From Candidatus Cryptobacteroides faecipullorum (lineage in GTDB: Bacteria; Bacteroidota; Bacteroidia; Bacteroidales; UBA932): 64,000 nucleotides of DNA. A program made the position numbers and the translations under genes. The stretch lies in NCBI GenBank assembly GCA_017694885.1, contig JADIMH010000012.1:40979-104978 (forward strand), written 5' to 3'. The notes beneath the pieces are model-generated. The model ran no database searches, was not told where the DNA came from, and was given only the letters and a program-made list of their open reading frames with translations. Shown piece after piece: positions 17,964-26,134 of this stretch (its first letter is position 1; every line of letters begins with the position of its first letter).

Positions 17964-18023
17964 TAACTTTGTGGAAAATTTTGGAAAAGAGTGGAAGAAA
18001 ATGGAAAATTATTCCTAATTTTG
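17964..18023 (+). promoter_or_regulatory. dcw operon promoter with MraZ-box repeats
   Basis: Four direct repeats with an exact 10-base period occupy 17971-18010: GTGGAAAATT, TTGGAAAAGA, GTGGAAGAAA and ATGGAAAATT, all sharing TGGAA. Arrays of short G-rich repeats at one helical turn are how MraZ proteins recognise their own operon. TAACTTTG at 17964-17971 is a full -7 box directly in front of the repeats, and TAATTTTG at 18016-18023 is a second one behind them. The array therefore overlaps or follows the start site, as suits repression by MraZ. Confidence 0.75.
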
Positions 18024-18045
18024 CGCCGGATAACGACAGCATTTT

Positions 18046-18498
18046 ATGATAAAATTCATCGGTGAATACAGCGGGAAAGTGGACGACAAAGGGAGGATCA
18101 TCTTCCCGGCGGCGTTCAAATCCCTTATGCAGACCGATGGAGACATGCGGCTCGTAGTCAAGAAAGACATTTTCGAGGACTGTCTCGAAATGTATACATA
18201 CCAGGAATGGGAAAGACAGTCTGAAAATGTAAAGTCCAGACTGGACTTCTTCAACCGCAAGCATGCCATTTTCTGGAGGGAATACATGAGGAACCGCGCT
18301 ATCGTGGAGCCGGATTCCAAGCTCGGGCGCATTTCCATCCCCAAGAAACTCCTGGAATCCATCGGAGCCGGGAAGGACGTGGTATTCAGCGGAAACGACC
18401 ATAAAATCGAAATCTGGGCAAAAGACAAATACGAATCATCCGCCATTTCCGGAGATGATTTCATCGCCCTCACGGACATATTGCCTGACATCAGATAG
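18046..18498 (+). CDS. mraZ: Transcriptional regulator MraZ
   Basis: First gene of the division and cell wall cluster. MraZ is a ring-forming DNA-binding protein with two AbrB-like swapped-hairpin halves, known to repress its own operon. Both halves are visible, each with its D-x(2)-G-R core: KVDDKGRIIFPAAF near residues 11-24 and D-S-K-L-G-R-I-S-I-P-K-K near 90. At 150 residues it is normal size. The four TGGAA repeats 35-75 bases upstream of the start are the likely target site. The gap to rsmH is 11 bases. Confidence 0.95.
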   Translation: MIKFIGEYSGKVDDKGRIIFPAAFKSLMQTDGDMRLVVKKDIFEDCLEMYTYQEWERQSENVKSRLDFFNRKHAIFWREYMRNRAIVEPDSKLGRISIPKKLLESIGAGKDVVFSGNDHKIEIWAKDKYESSAISGDDFIALTDILPDIR

Positions 18499-18509
18499 GA
18501 GGGCAGTGC

Positions 18510-19415
18510 ATGTCAGAGTACCATATACCAGTATTGCTTGATGAGAGCGTGACGGCCCTCATTGGAAATGTCTCCGGGATCTATGCCGATGCGACTTTCG
18601 GCGGGGGCGGACATACATCGGAAATACTTTCACGGCTTTCTCCGGAAGGAAGAGTCATCGCATTCGACCGTGACGCCGATGCGTTGGACAACAGGATCGA
18701 TGATCCTCGTCTCACTCTTATACACAACAATTTCAGGTTCATACACAATTTCATCCTTTACGAAGGATACAGCGGCGGGATAGACGGCATCCTGGCGGAT
18801 CTGGGCGTGTCGTCCCACCAGTTCGACACAGCGGAGCGCGGATTCTCGTTCAGGTACGACGCACCTCTGGACATGAGAATGAACAAGGAGGCCAAGACAA
18901 CCGCCGCGGACATAGTGAATACCGGCAGCGAGGATGCCCTGGAAAGGATTTTCCGCCTGTACGGCGAAGTGGAGGGAAGCCGCAGGCTGGCCAGGATGAT
19001 ATGCGCAGCCAGGGAAGACTCGCCGATACTTACCACTTCGCAGCTGGATAAGGCGATAGAAAAAGCGGTACCGAAATTTGCCGGGCACAAGTTCCTGGCA
19101 AAAGTATACCAGGCCCTGAGGATCGAGGTGAACCAGGAAATGCGCTCTCTTGAAAAATTTCTGGTCGGGGCGGCGCAGTCCCTGAAAAGCGGAGGCAGAC
19201 TGGTGGTGATAACCTACCATTCGCTGGAAGACAGGATGGTAAAGAATTTCATAAAATGCGGCAATGTGGAAGGAAGACCGGAAAAGGATTTCTACGGAAA
19301 CATATCCGCACCGTTGAGAGCGGTGAACCGCAAGCCTTCGGTCCCGCAGGAAAAAGAAATAGCATCGAACACACGCGCCCGCAGCGCGAAACTGAGGATA
19401 GCCGAAAAAATATGA
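18510..19415 (+). CDS. rsmH: 16S rRNA (cytosine(1402)-N4)-methyltransferase
   Basis: RsmH (MraW) methylates N4 of C1402 in the decoding centre of 16S rRNA using S-adenosylmethionine. The SAM-binding start YADATFGGGGHTSEIL (residues 26-41) and the G-I-L-A-D-L-G-V-S-S-H-Q-F-D motif are intact. They are followed by R-G-F-S-F-R-Y-D-A-P-L-D-M-R-M, the family signature, and a late Y-H-S-L-E-D-R-x-V-K-N-F. The length of 301 is typical. The stop codon overlaps the ftsL start (ATGA at 19412-19415), so ftsL translation is coupled to it. Confidence 0.97.
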   Translation: MSEYHIPVLLDESVTALIGNVSGIYADATFGGGGHTSEILSRLSPEGRVIAFDRDADALDNRIDDPRLTLIHNNFRFIHNFILYEGYSGGIDGILADLGVSSHQFDTAERGFSFRYDAPLDMRMNKEAKTTAADIVNTGSEDALERIFRLYGEVEGSRRLARMICAAREDSPILTTSQLDKAIEKAVPKFAGHKFLAKVYQALRIEVNQEMRSLEKFLVGAAQSLKSGGRLVVITYHSLEDRMVKNFIKCGNVEGRPEKDFYGNISAPLRAVNRKPSVPQEKEIASNTRARSAKLRIAEKI

Positions 19416-19753
19416 AACCGGACATGAGTAAAATATGGGAGTTCATCCGGAACAGCTTCACGGCCACGCTCAGAGGGGAATTCCTGCTGAGGCTGAGGTT
19501 CGACAGGTGGTTCCTGCACATCATATACTTCTTCGTCCTGTGCGCCCTCAACATATGGCTGACCCTCGAGATAGAACAGACCATGCTCGATCAGGAAAGG
19601 AACAAGGCAAGACTGGAAGAACTGAAGATATACCATGCCCAGAAGACATGCGAGCTGGTCAGTCTGGACAGGCTCAGCACCGTGGAAGAACTGCTCGAAA
19701 AAAGCGGATCGGCGCTTACCGTACCGGAAAAACCGGCAGACAGAATAAAATGA
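19412..19753 (+). CDS. ftsL: FtsL-like cell division protein (113 aa)
   Basis: A small bitopic protein: a cytoplasmic N terminus of about 35 residues, one membrane segment (around IIYFFVLCALNIWLTLEI) and a periplasmic coiled-coil stretch rich in E, K and L. This is the architecture of FtsL, which joins FtsQ and FtsB and activates FtsW/FtsI. Sequence conservation in this family is very low, so the call rests on topology, length and position between rsmH and ftsI. The start is the ATG overlapping the rsmH stop. A longer in-frame reading from 19256 lies inside rsmH and is rejected. Confidence 0.8.
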   Translation: MKPDMSKIWEFIRNSFTATLRGEFLLRLRFDRWFLHIIYFFVLCALNIWLTLEIEQTMLDQERNKARLEELKIYHAQKTCELVSLDRLSTVEELLEKSGSALTVPEKPADRIK

Positions 19754-19781
19754 TTCACCTGAATTTTAAACGGCAACAGTC

Positions 19782-21899
19782 ATGGCACAAGGCAAAGGCA
19801 TAGACAACGGGAACAAAAGGGACAGAACAGGAGTAATCCTTTCTGTCCTGCACTTCTGCGCACTGTGCCTGGCGGTAGTCCTGGTGCTCAGGATAGCATG
19901 GATACAGTGGATATACAAGCCTGATCCGGATCTGGAAAAATACCTGACGTCGCCTGTACGCAAAAGCCTTACGGATCCGGTAAGAGGCTCGATATTGGCG
20001 ATGGACGGAAGGCTTCTCGCATCCTCTACCCCGATGTACCAGATATACATGGACTGCACCGTACAGAAGGAAGCCTTCAAGGCCAAAGGGAAGAAAGGAG
20101 AGGTCAAGGAAAAGGAATGGCTCGACAAGGCCCGCAGGCTTGCTGCCGGTCTCAGCGGGATATACAAGGACAAGACGGCCGACGAATACTACAGACTGAT
20201 CACCCGCGGAAGACGCGAGGGAAAGCAGTATGTCAGGATCGGAACGATGATAGACCACGGAGTGCTCCAGGAAGTCAAGGAACTGCCTCTTTTCAACGAA
20301 GGCGGATACAAGGGAGGGATAATCGTAGAGAAAATCGACACCAGGCAATATCCTTACGGTTCTCTGGCCAGACGTGTCATCGGCTACGTCAAGAACAATA
20401 ACATAACGTCCGGGAACAGTCTCATCGGGCTGGAAGGCAAATTCAACTACCTTCTCCATGGCAAGGAAGGAGTGCAATGGCTGCGCCGGACCGACAACCG
20501 CGGCTGGATAGTCGACTACGACAGCACTGTCGTAAACGTAACCGACGGCCAGGATCTGAGGACTACCCTGAACATAGACATCCAGGACATCGCCGACAAG
20601 GCCCTGCGCGACAGGATACAGGACGTAGAAGACGTCGAAGGGGGCTGCGCCATCGTCATGGATGTACGCACCGGAGCCATCCGTGCGATGGCCAACCTGA
20701 AAAGAGACAGCGAAGGCAATCTCAGGGAAATCTACAACTACGCGATCGGCACCGCCGGCGAACCGGGTTCCGTATTCAAGCTCGCCTCCCTGATGACCCT
20801 CGTCGAGGAAGGGAAAGTCAGTCTGGAAGACAAAGTCCCGACATTCAGGGGCAAATGGCCGTACAAGGGAGAGAAGATTCCGGATGACCCGTACCTGAGG
20901 GACTGGAAATCAGATGAAATATCCGTTTCGGATGCGCTGAAGATATCCTCGAACAATGTCTTCAGATATCTGGTCAAGGAAAACTACGGAGACCGGCCTA
21001 AACACTTCATCGACAAACTTTACGAATACAAGCTGAATGAAAGGTTCGACTTCGACATAACCGGACTTGCGGCCCCGGACATTCCTTCGCCGGGAGCAGG
21101 AACCGATAAATGGAGCGGAACGACACTGGAGTCTATCGCGGTCGGATACAGCGTAAGCGAAACGCCGCTCCATATCCTCACTTTCTATAACGGGATAGCC
21201 AACAAAGGCAAGCTGATGAAGCCTTATCTCGTAGAAGCTGTCGAGAGGAACGGGAAAGTGGAGAAAAAGCTCGGGCCGACCGTACTTAACGGCTCCATAT
21301 GCTCGAAGGCTACGGCAGACACATTGACGAGAGGGCTCAAGAAGGTCGTGTCGGAAGGCACCGGAAGATACGCTTTCCGCAATGCGGCCTGTCAGGTGGC
21401 AGGAAAGACGGGAACGGCAAGAATCGCCTTCGAATTCGAAAGAAACGGCAAAAAGGTCATCGGCTATCAGGATGGCAACGGGATGAAAAAGCACCAGGCG
21501 ACGTTCGTGGGCTTTTTCCCTGCCGACGATCCGAAGTATTCGGCAATCGTCGTCGTGTACTCCAAGCTGTCGAGGGCGAATTTCTACGGCGCCTCATACG
21601 CAGCACCGGTATTCAGGAAAATCGTTGACAACGTATATACGCTCGACCCTCAATGGGGTGAAGAGATAAAGAGTTCCGGCCATGTACGCGACATGGAGGC
21701 GAAAGGCGTTGAAGCCGGACTCGACAAGCTGGATGAGGTTCCTGACGTAAAAGGACTCGGGCTCAAGGATGCATTGTACTCAGTGGAGAACTGCGGTTAC
21801 AGGTGTTCCTATTCAGGTACAGGACATGTGGCAAGCCAGTCCCCGGCTCCCGGAACGGCACTGGGAAAAGGAGGGAAAGTGACATTGGTCCTGAAATAA
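19782..21899 (+). CDS. ftsI: Penicillin-binding protein, division transpeptidase FtsI (705 aa)
   Basis: The monofunctional class B PBP that crosslinks septal peptidoglycan. One N-terminal membrane helix (around 20-42) is followed by the dimerisation domain (about 60-250). The transpeptidase domain has all three motifs: S-V-F-K in GEPGSVFKLASL, S-S-N in KISSNNVF, and K-T-G in AGKTGTARIAFE. A single PASTA domain closes the protein (VPDVKGLGLKDALYSVENCG and on). One C-terminal PASTA domain is usual for bacteroidetal FtsI. It lies 28 bases after ftsL and acts with FtsW from the same operon. Confidence 0.96.
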   Translation: MAQGKGIDNGNKRDRTGVILSVLHFCALCLAVVLVLRIAWIQWIYKPDPDLEKYLTSPVRKSLTDPVRGSILAMDGRLLASSTPMYQIYMDCTVQKEAFKAKGKKGEVKEKEWLDKARRLAAGLSGIYKDKTADEYYRLITRGRREGKQYVRIGTMIDHGVLQEVKELPLFNEGGYKGGIIVEKIDTRQYPYGSLARRVIGYVKNNNITSGNSLIGLEGKFNYLLHGKEGVQWLRRTDNRGWIVDYDSTVVNVTDGQDLRTTLNIDIQDIADKALRDRIQDVEDVEGGCAIVMDVRTGAIRAMANLKRDSEGNLREIYNYAIGTAGEPGSVFKLASLMTLVEEGKVSLEDKVPTFRGKWPYKGEKIPDDPYLRDWKSDEISVSDALKISSNNVFRYLVKENYGDRPKHFIDKLYEYKLNERFDFDITGLAAPDIPSPGAGTDKWSGTTLESIAVGYSVSETPLHILTFYNGIANKGKLMKPYLVEAVERNGKVEKKLGPTVLNGSICSKATADTLTRGLKKVVSEGTGRYAFRNAACQVAGKTGTARIAFEFERNGKKVIGYQDGNGMKKHQATFVGFFPADDPKYSAIVVVYSKLSRANFYGASYAAPVFRKIVDNVYTLDPQWGEEIKSSGHVRDMEAKGVEAGLDKLDEVPDVKGLGLKDALYSVENCGYRCSYSGTGHVASQSPAPGTALGKGGKVTLVLK

Positions 21900-21954
21900 G
21901 AAAGCCGCCCGCAGCCCGGAAAGGCAGCAAGGACGGACATTGAAAAGACAGTAT

Positions 21955-23418
21955 ATGAAACTGAACGATATAATAAAGGATTGCGGCGCGGTTTCGGTCA
22001 AGGGAGATACCGGGACTGAAATCACGTCTGTCTGCAGCGACTCGAGGAAAGTCGTTGCGGGGGCAATGTTCATCGCCGTAAAAGGATTTGCAAGCGACGG
22101 GCATGCCTTTATCGGAAGCGCGATAGAAAAAGGAGCGGCGGCGGTCGTGTATGAAGAAGACAACGACATTGCGGCGGCAGCCGGAGGGAAAGATGTTGTT
22201 TTCGTAAAAGTGGAGTCATCCAGGCATGCGCTTGCCATCATAGCCTCCAATTTCTACGGGAGGCCGTCCGAACAGCTCACCCTGGTGGGCATAACCGGAA
22301 CCAACGGGAAAACGACCACGGTCACCCTCCTGTACCATCTGTTTACGGGTCTGGGATACCATTGCGGACTCCTTTCTACAATAGCGAACTATGTGGGCGA
22401 CAGGAAGTACGATGCCCTGAACACTACCTCGGACCCTATCACCATAAATTCCCTGTTATCGGAGATGGTAGCGGAAGGATGCGGATACTGCTTCATGGAA
22501 GTCAGTTCGATAGGGATACAGCAGGAGAGGGTGGCAGGTCTGAAATTCAGGATCGGAATATTCTCGAACCTCACGCATGACCATCTGGACTATCACAAGA
22601 CTTTCGCCGAGTATCTCCGGTGCAAGAAGATGTTCTTCGACATGCTTCCGGCCGATGCCTTTGCCATCACCAACGCCGATGACAGGAACGGAATGGTAAT
22701 GGTGCAGAACACCAGGGCGAAAGTCATGACATATTCCTGCAAGAGCATAGCCGACCATACATGCAGGATTATAGAGGAAAGTTTCGACGGCATGCTGCTG
22801 CGCATCGACGGGACGGAAAGCTGGACCAGACTGACAGGTAAGCACAACGCATATAACATCCTTGCCATATATTCGACTGCCGTGGCTCTCGGCGTGCAGC
22901 CGGAAGAAGCGCTGGTGGCTGTCAGCAGGCTCGAGCCTGCTCCCGGACGGCTGGAAACCATCCGAGGACCGAAAGACCTGTCCGTAGTAATAGACTATGC
23001 CCATACTCCGGATGCTCTGGAAAACGTGCTTTCCACTCTCAGAGATGTGGCGCCGGACAGGGAACTCATATGCCTTTTCGGATGCGGAGGTGACAGGGAC
23101 AGGACCAAACGGCCGGAAATGGCGCAGGTAGCCCAGAAACTTGCAGACAGGATCATAGTCACTTCGGACAACAGCAGGACAGAAGACACCGCCGACATAA
23201 TGAACGACATAAAGGCGGGGATGGATGCCGGAGGCAGGGCCAGGTCGCTTTTCATCGCAGACAGGGAAGAAGCCATAAGGACCGCCATCATGACGGCAGG
23301 TCCGGGAGCGACCGTACTGCTTGCCGGGAAAGGGCACGAGACATACCAGATCATAGGGAATGAAAAACGTCATTTCGATGAAAGGGAAATAGTCGGCGAG
23401 ATTTTTAAAAACATGTAG
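21955..23418 (+). CDS. murE: UDP-MurNAc-tripeptide synthetase MurE (487 aa)
   Basis: A Mur ligase that adds the third stem-peptide residue to UDP-MurNAc-L-Ala-D-Glu with ATP. The ATP loop GITGTNGKTTT, the H-D-H-L-D-Y-H segment and the FGCGGDRDRTKRPEM motif are all present. The start is the ATG giving MKLNDIIKDCG; a TTG 15 bases upstream is possible but unnecessary. The residue that normally reads D-N-P-R and positions meso-diaminopimelate is D-N-S-R here (T-S-D-N-S-R-T-E-D). The arginine is kept, so meso-diaminopimelate as substrate remains the best guess. The gap to mraY is 7 bases. Confidence 0.95.
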   Translation: MKLNDIIKDCGAVSVKGDTGTEITSVCSDSRKVVAGAMFIAVKGFASDGHAFIGSAIEKGAAAVVYEEDNDIAAAAGGKDVVFVKVESSRHALAIIASNFYGRPSEQLTLVGITGTNGKTTTVTLLYHLFTGLGYHCGLLSTIANYVGDRKYDALNTTSDPITINSLLSEMVAEGCGYCFMEVSSIGIQQERVAGLKFRIGIFSNLTHDHLDYHKTFAEYLRCKKMFFDMLPADAFAITNADDRNGMVMVQNTRAKVMTYSCKSIADHTCRIIEESFDGMLLRIDGTESWTRLTGKHNAYNILAIYSTAVALGVQPEEALVAVSRLEPAPGRLETIRGPKDLSVVIDYAHTPDALENVLSTLRDVAPDRELICLFGCGGDRDRTKRPEMAQVAQKLADRIIVTSDNSRTEDTADIMNDIKAGMDAGGRARSLFIADREEAIRTAIMTAGPGATVLLAGKGHETYQIIGNEKRHFDEREIVGEIFKNM

Positions 23419-23425
23419 AGACGTC

Positions 23426-24745
23426 ATGCTATATCATTTATTCGAATACCTTAAAGAATTCAACATACCCGGTGCGGGACTGATGCAGTACCTCACCTTC
23501 AGAGCCATATTCGCCAGCGTAACATCGCTGCTTTTCGCCGTTTTCATCGGGAAAAGAATCATAAGATGGCTCCAGAAGAAGCAGATCGGAGAAGAGATCA
23601 GGGATCTCGGACTGGAGGGACAAATGCAGAAAAAGGGGACGCCGACAATGGGAGGGATCATCATCATACTGGCGATACTCATAGCGGCCCTGCTTTTCTG
23701 CGACCTGACCAACATCTATACGATCCTTCTCATCCTCAGCACCATATGGTTCGGATTCCTCGGATTTGCGGATGACTTCATAAAGGTCTTCAGACACAAC
23801 AAGGAGGGAATGAGCGAAAAAGGGAAGCTCATCGGCCAGATCATCATGGGTCTGGTAATCGGCATAACCGTATGCTTCAATGAGCACATAGTCGTAAGGG
23901 AAGAACTGCGTTCCGGAGAAGAATCCTCCGGAGTAGTGGTCTCCACGGGAACGGCAATAGCCGGCAGTTCCGACGGGACGGCAAGGCTGGAATATCCCGG
24001 CACCGAAGGAAAGAAAGGACAGGATGTCGTCAAAAGCACCAAGACCACCATTCCTTTTGTCAAGAACCACGAATTCGACTACAAATGGCTCTCCCCTTTC
24101 AAAGGCAAATGGGGATGGTACTGCAAGTGGGGGATATACGTACTGATGATAGTACTGGTAATAACGGCCTGCTCCAACGGAACGAACCTTACCGACGGAA
24201 TGGACGGGCTCGCGACCGGGACGTCGGCCATAGTGGGAGTGGTGCTGGGAATATTCGCATGGCTCTCAGGCAACATAATAAATGCTGACTACCTCAACAT
24301 AATGTATATTCCGGGAACGGGCGAAATCGCGGTATTCATGGCCGCCTTCGTCGGAGCTCTCATAGGATTCCTGTGGTATAATGCATTCCCGGCCCAGGTA
24401 TTCATGGGGGATACGGGAAGCCTGGCCATCGGCGGCATAATAGGCGTATGTGCGATACTGATAAGAAAGGAACTGCTGCTCCCGATACTCTGCGGGGTAT
24501 TCTTCGTCGAGAGCCTGTCTGTGATCATCCAGAGGTTCTGGTTCAAATATACGAAGCGAAGATACGGAACCGGCCGGAGGGTATTCAAGATGACGCCGCT
24601 GCACCACCATTTCCAGAAAGAAGGCATTCCTGCCGTCATCTCATCGCCGGCCAAGGCGCTGCCTGAAGCCAAGATAGTAGTACGGTTCTGGATCATAGGA
24701 ATAATACTCGCCGTGCTTACGATAGCACTTTTGAAAATACGGTAA
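23426..24745 (+). CDS. mraY: Phospho-N-acetylmuramoyl-pentapeptide transferase MraY
   Basis: An integral membrane enzyme that transfers phospho-MurNAc-pentapeptide to undecaprenyl phosphate, making lipid I. The catalytic motifs are seen: FADDFIKVFRHNK (the D-D-x-x-K type), N-L-T-D-G-M-D-G-L-A-T-G, FMGDTGSLAIGG and the cytoplasmic PLHHHFQKEG loop. At 439 residues it is longer than the roughly 360 of proteobacterial MraY. The extra sequence (about residues 155-230, polar and Gly/Ser/Thr-rich) sits between membrane helices and is a known bacteroidetal feature, not an error. The gap to murD is 20 bases. Confidence 0.96.
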   Translation: MLYHLFEYLKEFNIPGAGLMQYLTFRAIFASVTSLLFAVFIGKRIIRWLQKKQIGEEIRDLGLEGQMQKKGTPTMGGIIIILAILIAALLFCDLTNIYTILLILSTIWFGFLGFADDFIKVFRHNKEGMSEKGKLIGQIIMGLVIGITVCFNEHIVVREELRSGEESSGVVVSTGTAIAGSSDGTARLEYPGTEGKKGQDVVKSTKTTIPFVKNHEFDYKWLSPFKGKWGWYCKWGIYVLMIVLVITACSNGTNLTDGMDGLATGTSAIVGVVLGIFAWLSGNIINADYLNIMYIPGTGEIAVFMAAFVGALIGFLWYNAFPAQVFMGDTGSLAIGGIIGVCAILIRKELLLPILCGVFFVESLSVIIQRFWFKYTKRRYGTGRRVFKMTPLHHHFQKEGIPAVISSPAKALPEAKIVVRFWIIGIILAVLTIALLKIR

Positions 24746-24765
24746 AACATCAGATATTCGATATC

Positions 24766-26115
24766 ATGGAAAATAACGGAACAAAGCGCATAGTGGTTCT
24801 CGGAGGCGGGGAAAGCGGTGTAGGGGCCGCCATCCTCGCAAAAGTCAAAGGCTTCGACGTCTTCCTTTCCGACAAAGGGAAGATCGGAGACAGTTATGCC
24901 GACATGCTTCGAACATGGGAGATACCCTTCGAACAGGGCCGGCATACCGAGGAGATGATCCTCAACGCGGACGAAGTGATAAAAAGCCCGGGCATCCCGC
25001 TTACCGCCCCGATGGTACGGAAAATCGCCGGAAAGGGAATACATATCATATCGGAGATAGAATTCGCCGGCAGATACGACTCCGCCAGAAAAATCTGCAT
25101 AACCGGCAGCAACGGGAAAACCACGACCACATCGCTTATCTACTATCTTCTCCAGCAGGCAGGGCTCGATGTCGGACTCGGAGGAAATATCGGGAAAAGC
25201 TACGCCTATCAGGTCGCCACATCGCATCATGATATCTATGTCCTTGAAATCAGCAGTTTCCAACTCGACAACATGTACGACTTCAAGGCCGACATAGCCA
25301 TAATCACCAACATCACTCCGGACCATCTGGACCGGTACGACCATGACATGGAAAACTACGTGAAGGCGAAATTCCGCATCACGCGCAACATGGATAAGGA
25401 AGACTGTTTCATATTCTGCTCGGATGACGAGATCACGATAAACCACCTCAGCCGGATTGTCCTCAAGGCGCAGATGCTTCCGTTCTCGCAGAAGCATGAG
25501 GAACAGCAGGGAGCCTTCATCAGGGACGAACGGATGATCGTCAAATACCATGAAAGCGAATGCGACATATATCTTCAGGAACTTGCCCTTGGAGGAAAAC
25601 ACAATGTCTACAACTCCATGGCAGCCGCCATCGCAGCCAAAGTCATGGATATCGACAATGAAGTAATACGCAAGAGCCTGTCGTCATTCCAGGCCGTCGA
25701 GCACAGACTGGAAAAAGTCATGAGCATCAGGGATGTCCTCTATATAAATGATTCGAAGGCGACTAACGTGGATGCAGCCTGGTATGCGCTCGAATGCCAG
25801 ACACGACCGGTGGTATGGATAGTCGGGGGTACCGACAAGGGCAACGACTATACACCTCTGATCCCGCTTGCAAAGGAAAAGGTCAAAGCCATGATATGCC
25901 TGGGCCTCGACAACAGGAAATTCCACGAATCATTCGGGAATGCCGTACCGGAAATACATGATGTGACATCTGCGGAAGAAGCGGTAAAGCTTGCAAGCGG
26001 CATAGCCTCCCCGGGGGATGTAGTCCTGCTTTCGCCTTGCTGCGCAAGCTTCGATCTCTTCAAGAACTATGAAGACAGGGGACGCCGGTTCAAGGAAGCC
26101 GTAAGGAATCTTTAA
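24766..26115 (+). CDS. murD: UDP-N-acetylmuramoylalanine--D-glutamate ligase MurD
   Basis: Adds D-glutamate to UDP-MurNAc-L-alanine with ATP in the cytoplasm. The N-terminal Rossmann start VVLGGGESGVGAAILAK, the ATP loop ITGSNGKTTTTSLIYYLL, the E-I-S-S-F-Q-L motif and the C-terminal N-D-S-K-A-T-N motif are all intact. The length of 449 is normal. It lies 20 bases after mraY and 19 before ftsW, within the uninterrupted dcw operon. Confidence 0.97.
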   Translation: MENNGTKRIVVLGGGESGVGAAILAKVKGFDVFLSDKGKIGDSYADMLRTWEIPFEQGRHTEEMILNADEVIKSPGIPLTAPMVRKIAGKGIHIISEIEFAGRYDSARKICITGSNGKTTTTSLIYYLLQQAGLDVGLGGNIGKSYAYQVATSHHDIYVLEISSFQLDNMYDFKADIAIITNITPDHLDRYDHDMENYVKAKFRITRNMDKEDCFIFCSDDEITINHLSRIVLKAQMLPFSQKHEEQQGAFIRDERMIVKYHESECDIYLQELALGGKHNVYNSMAAAIAAKVMDIDNEVIRKSLSSFQAVEHRLEKVMSIRDVLYINDSKATNVDAAWYALECQTRPVVWIVGGTDKGNDYTPLIPLAKEKVKAMICLGLDNRKFHESFGNAVPEIHDVTSAEEAVKLASGIASPGDVVLLSPCCASFDLFKNYEDRGRRFKEAVRNL

Positions 26116-26134
26116 AGGGAAAGATACACAAGAC

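Noticed and set aside
19256..19411. Extension of ftsL into rsmH
   Set aside because: The added 52 residues are an out-of-frame reading of the rsmH 3' end; the ATG overlapping the rsmH stop gives normal FtsL topology.
23870..24100. The polar insertion in MraY as a possible frameshift or fusion
   Set aside because: The frame is continuous and an insertion here is a normal bacteroidetal MraY feature.
24289..25602. A 437-codon frame antisense to mraY and murD
   Set aside because: It crosses two essential genes on the other strand and shows no protein-like motif.
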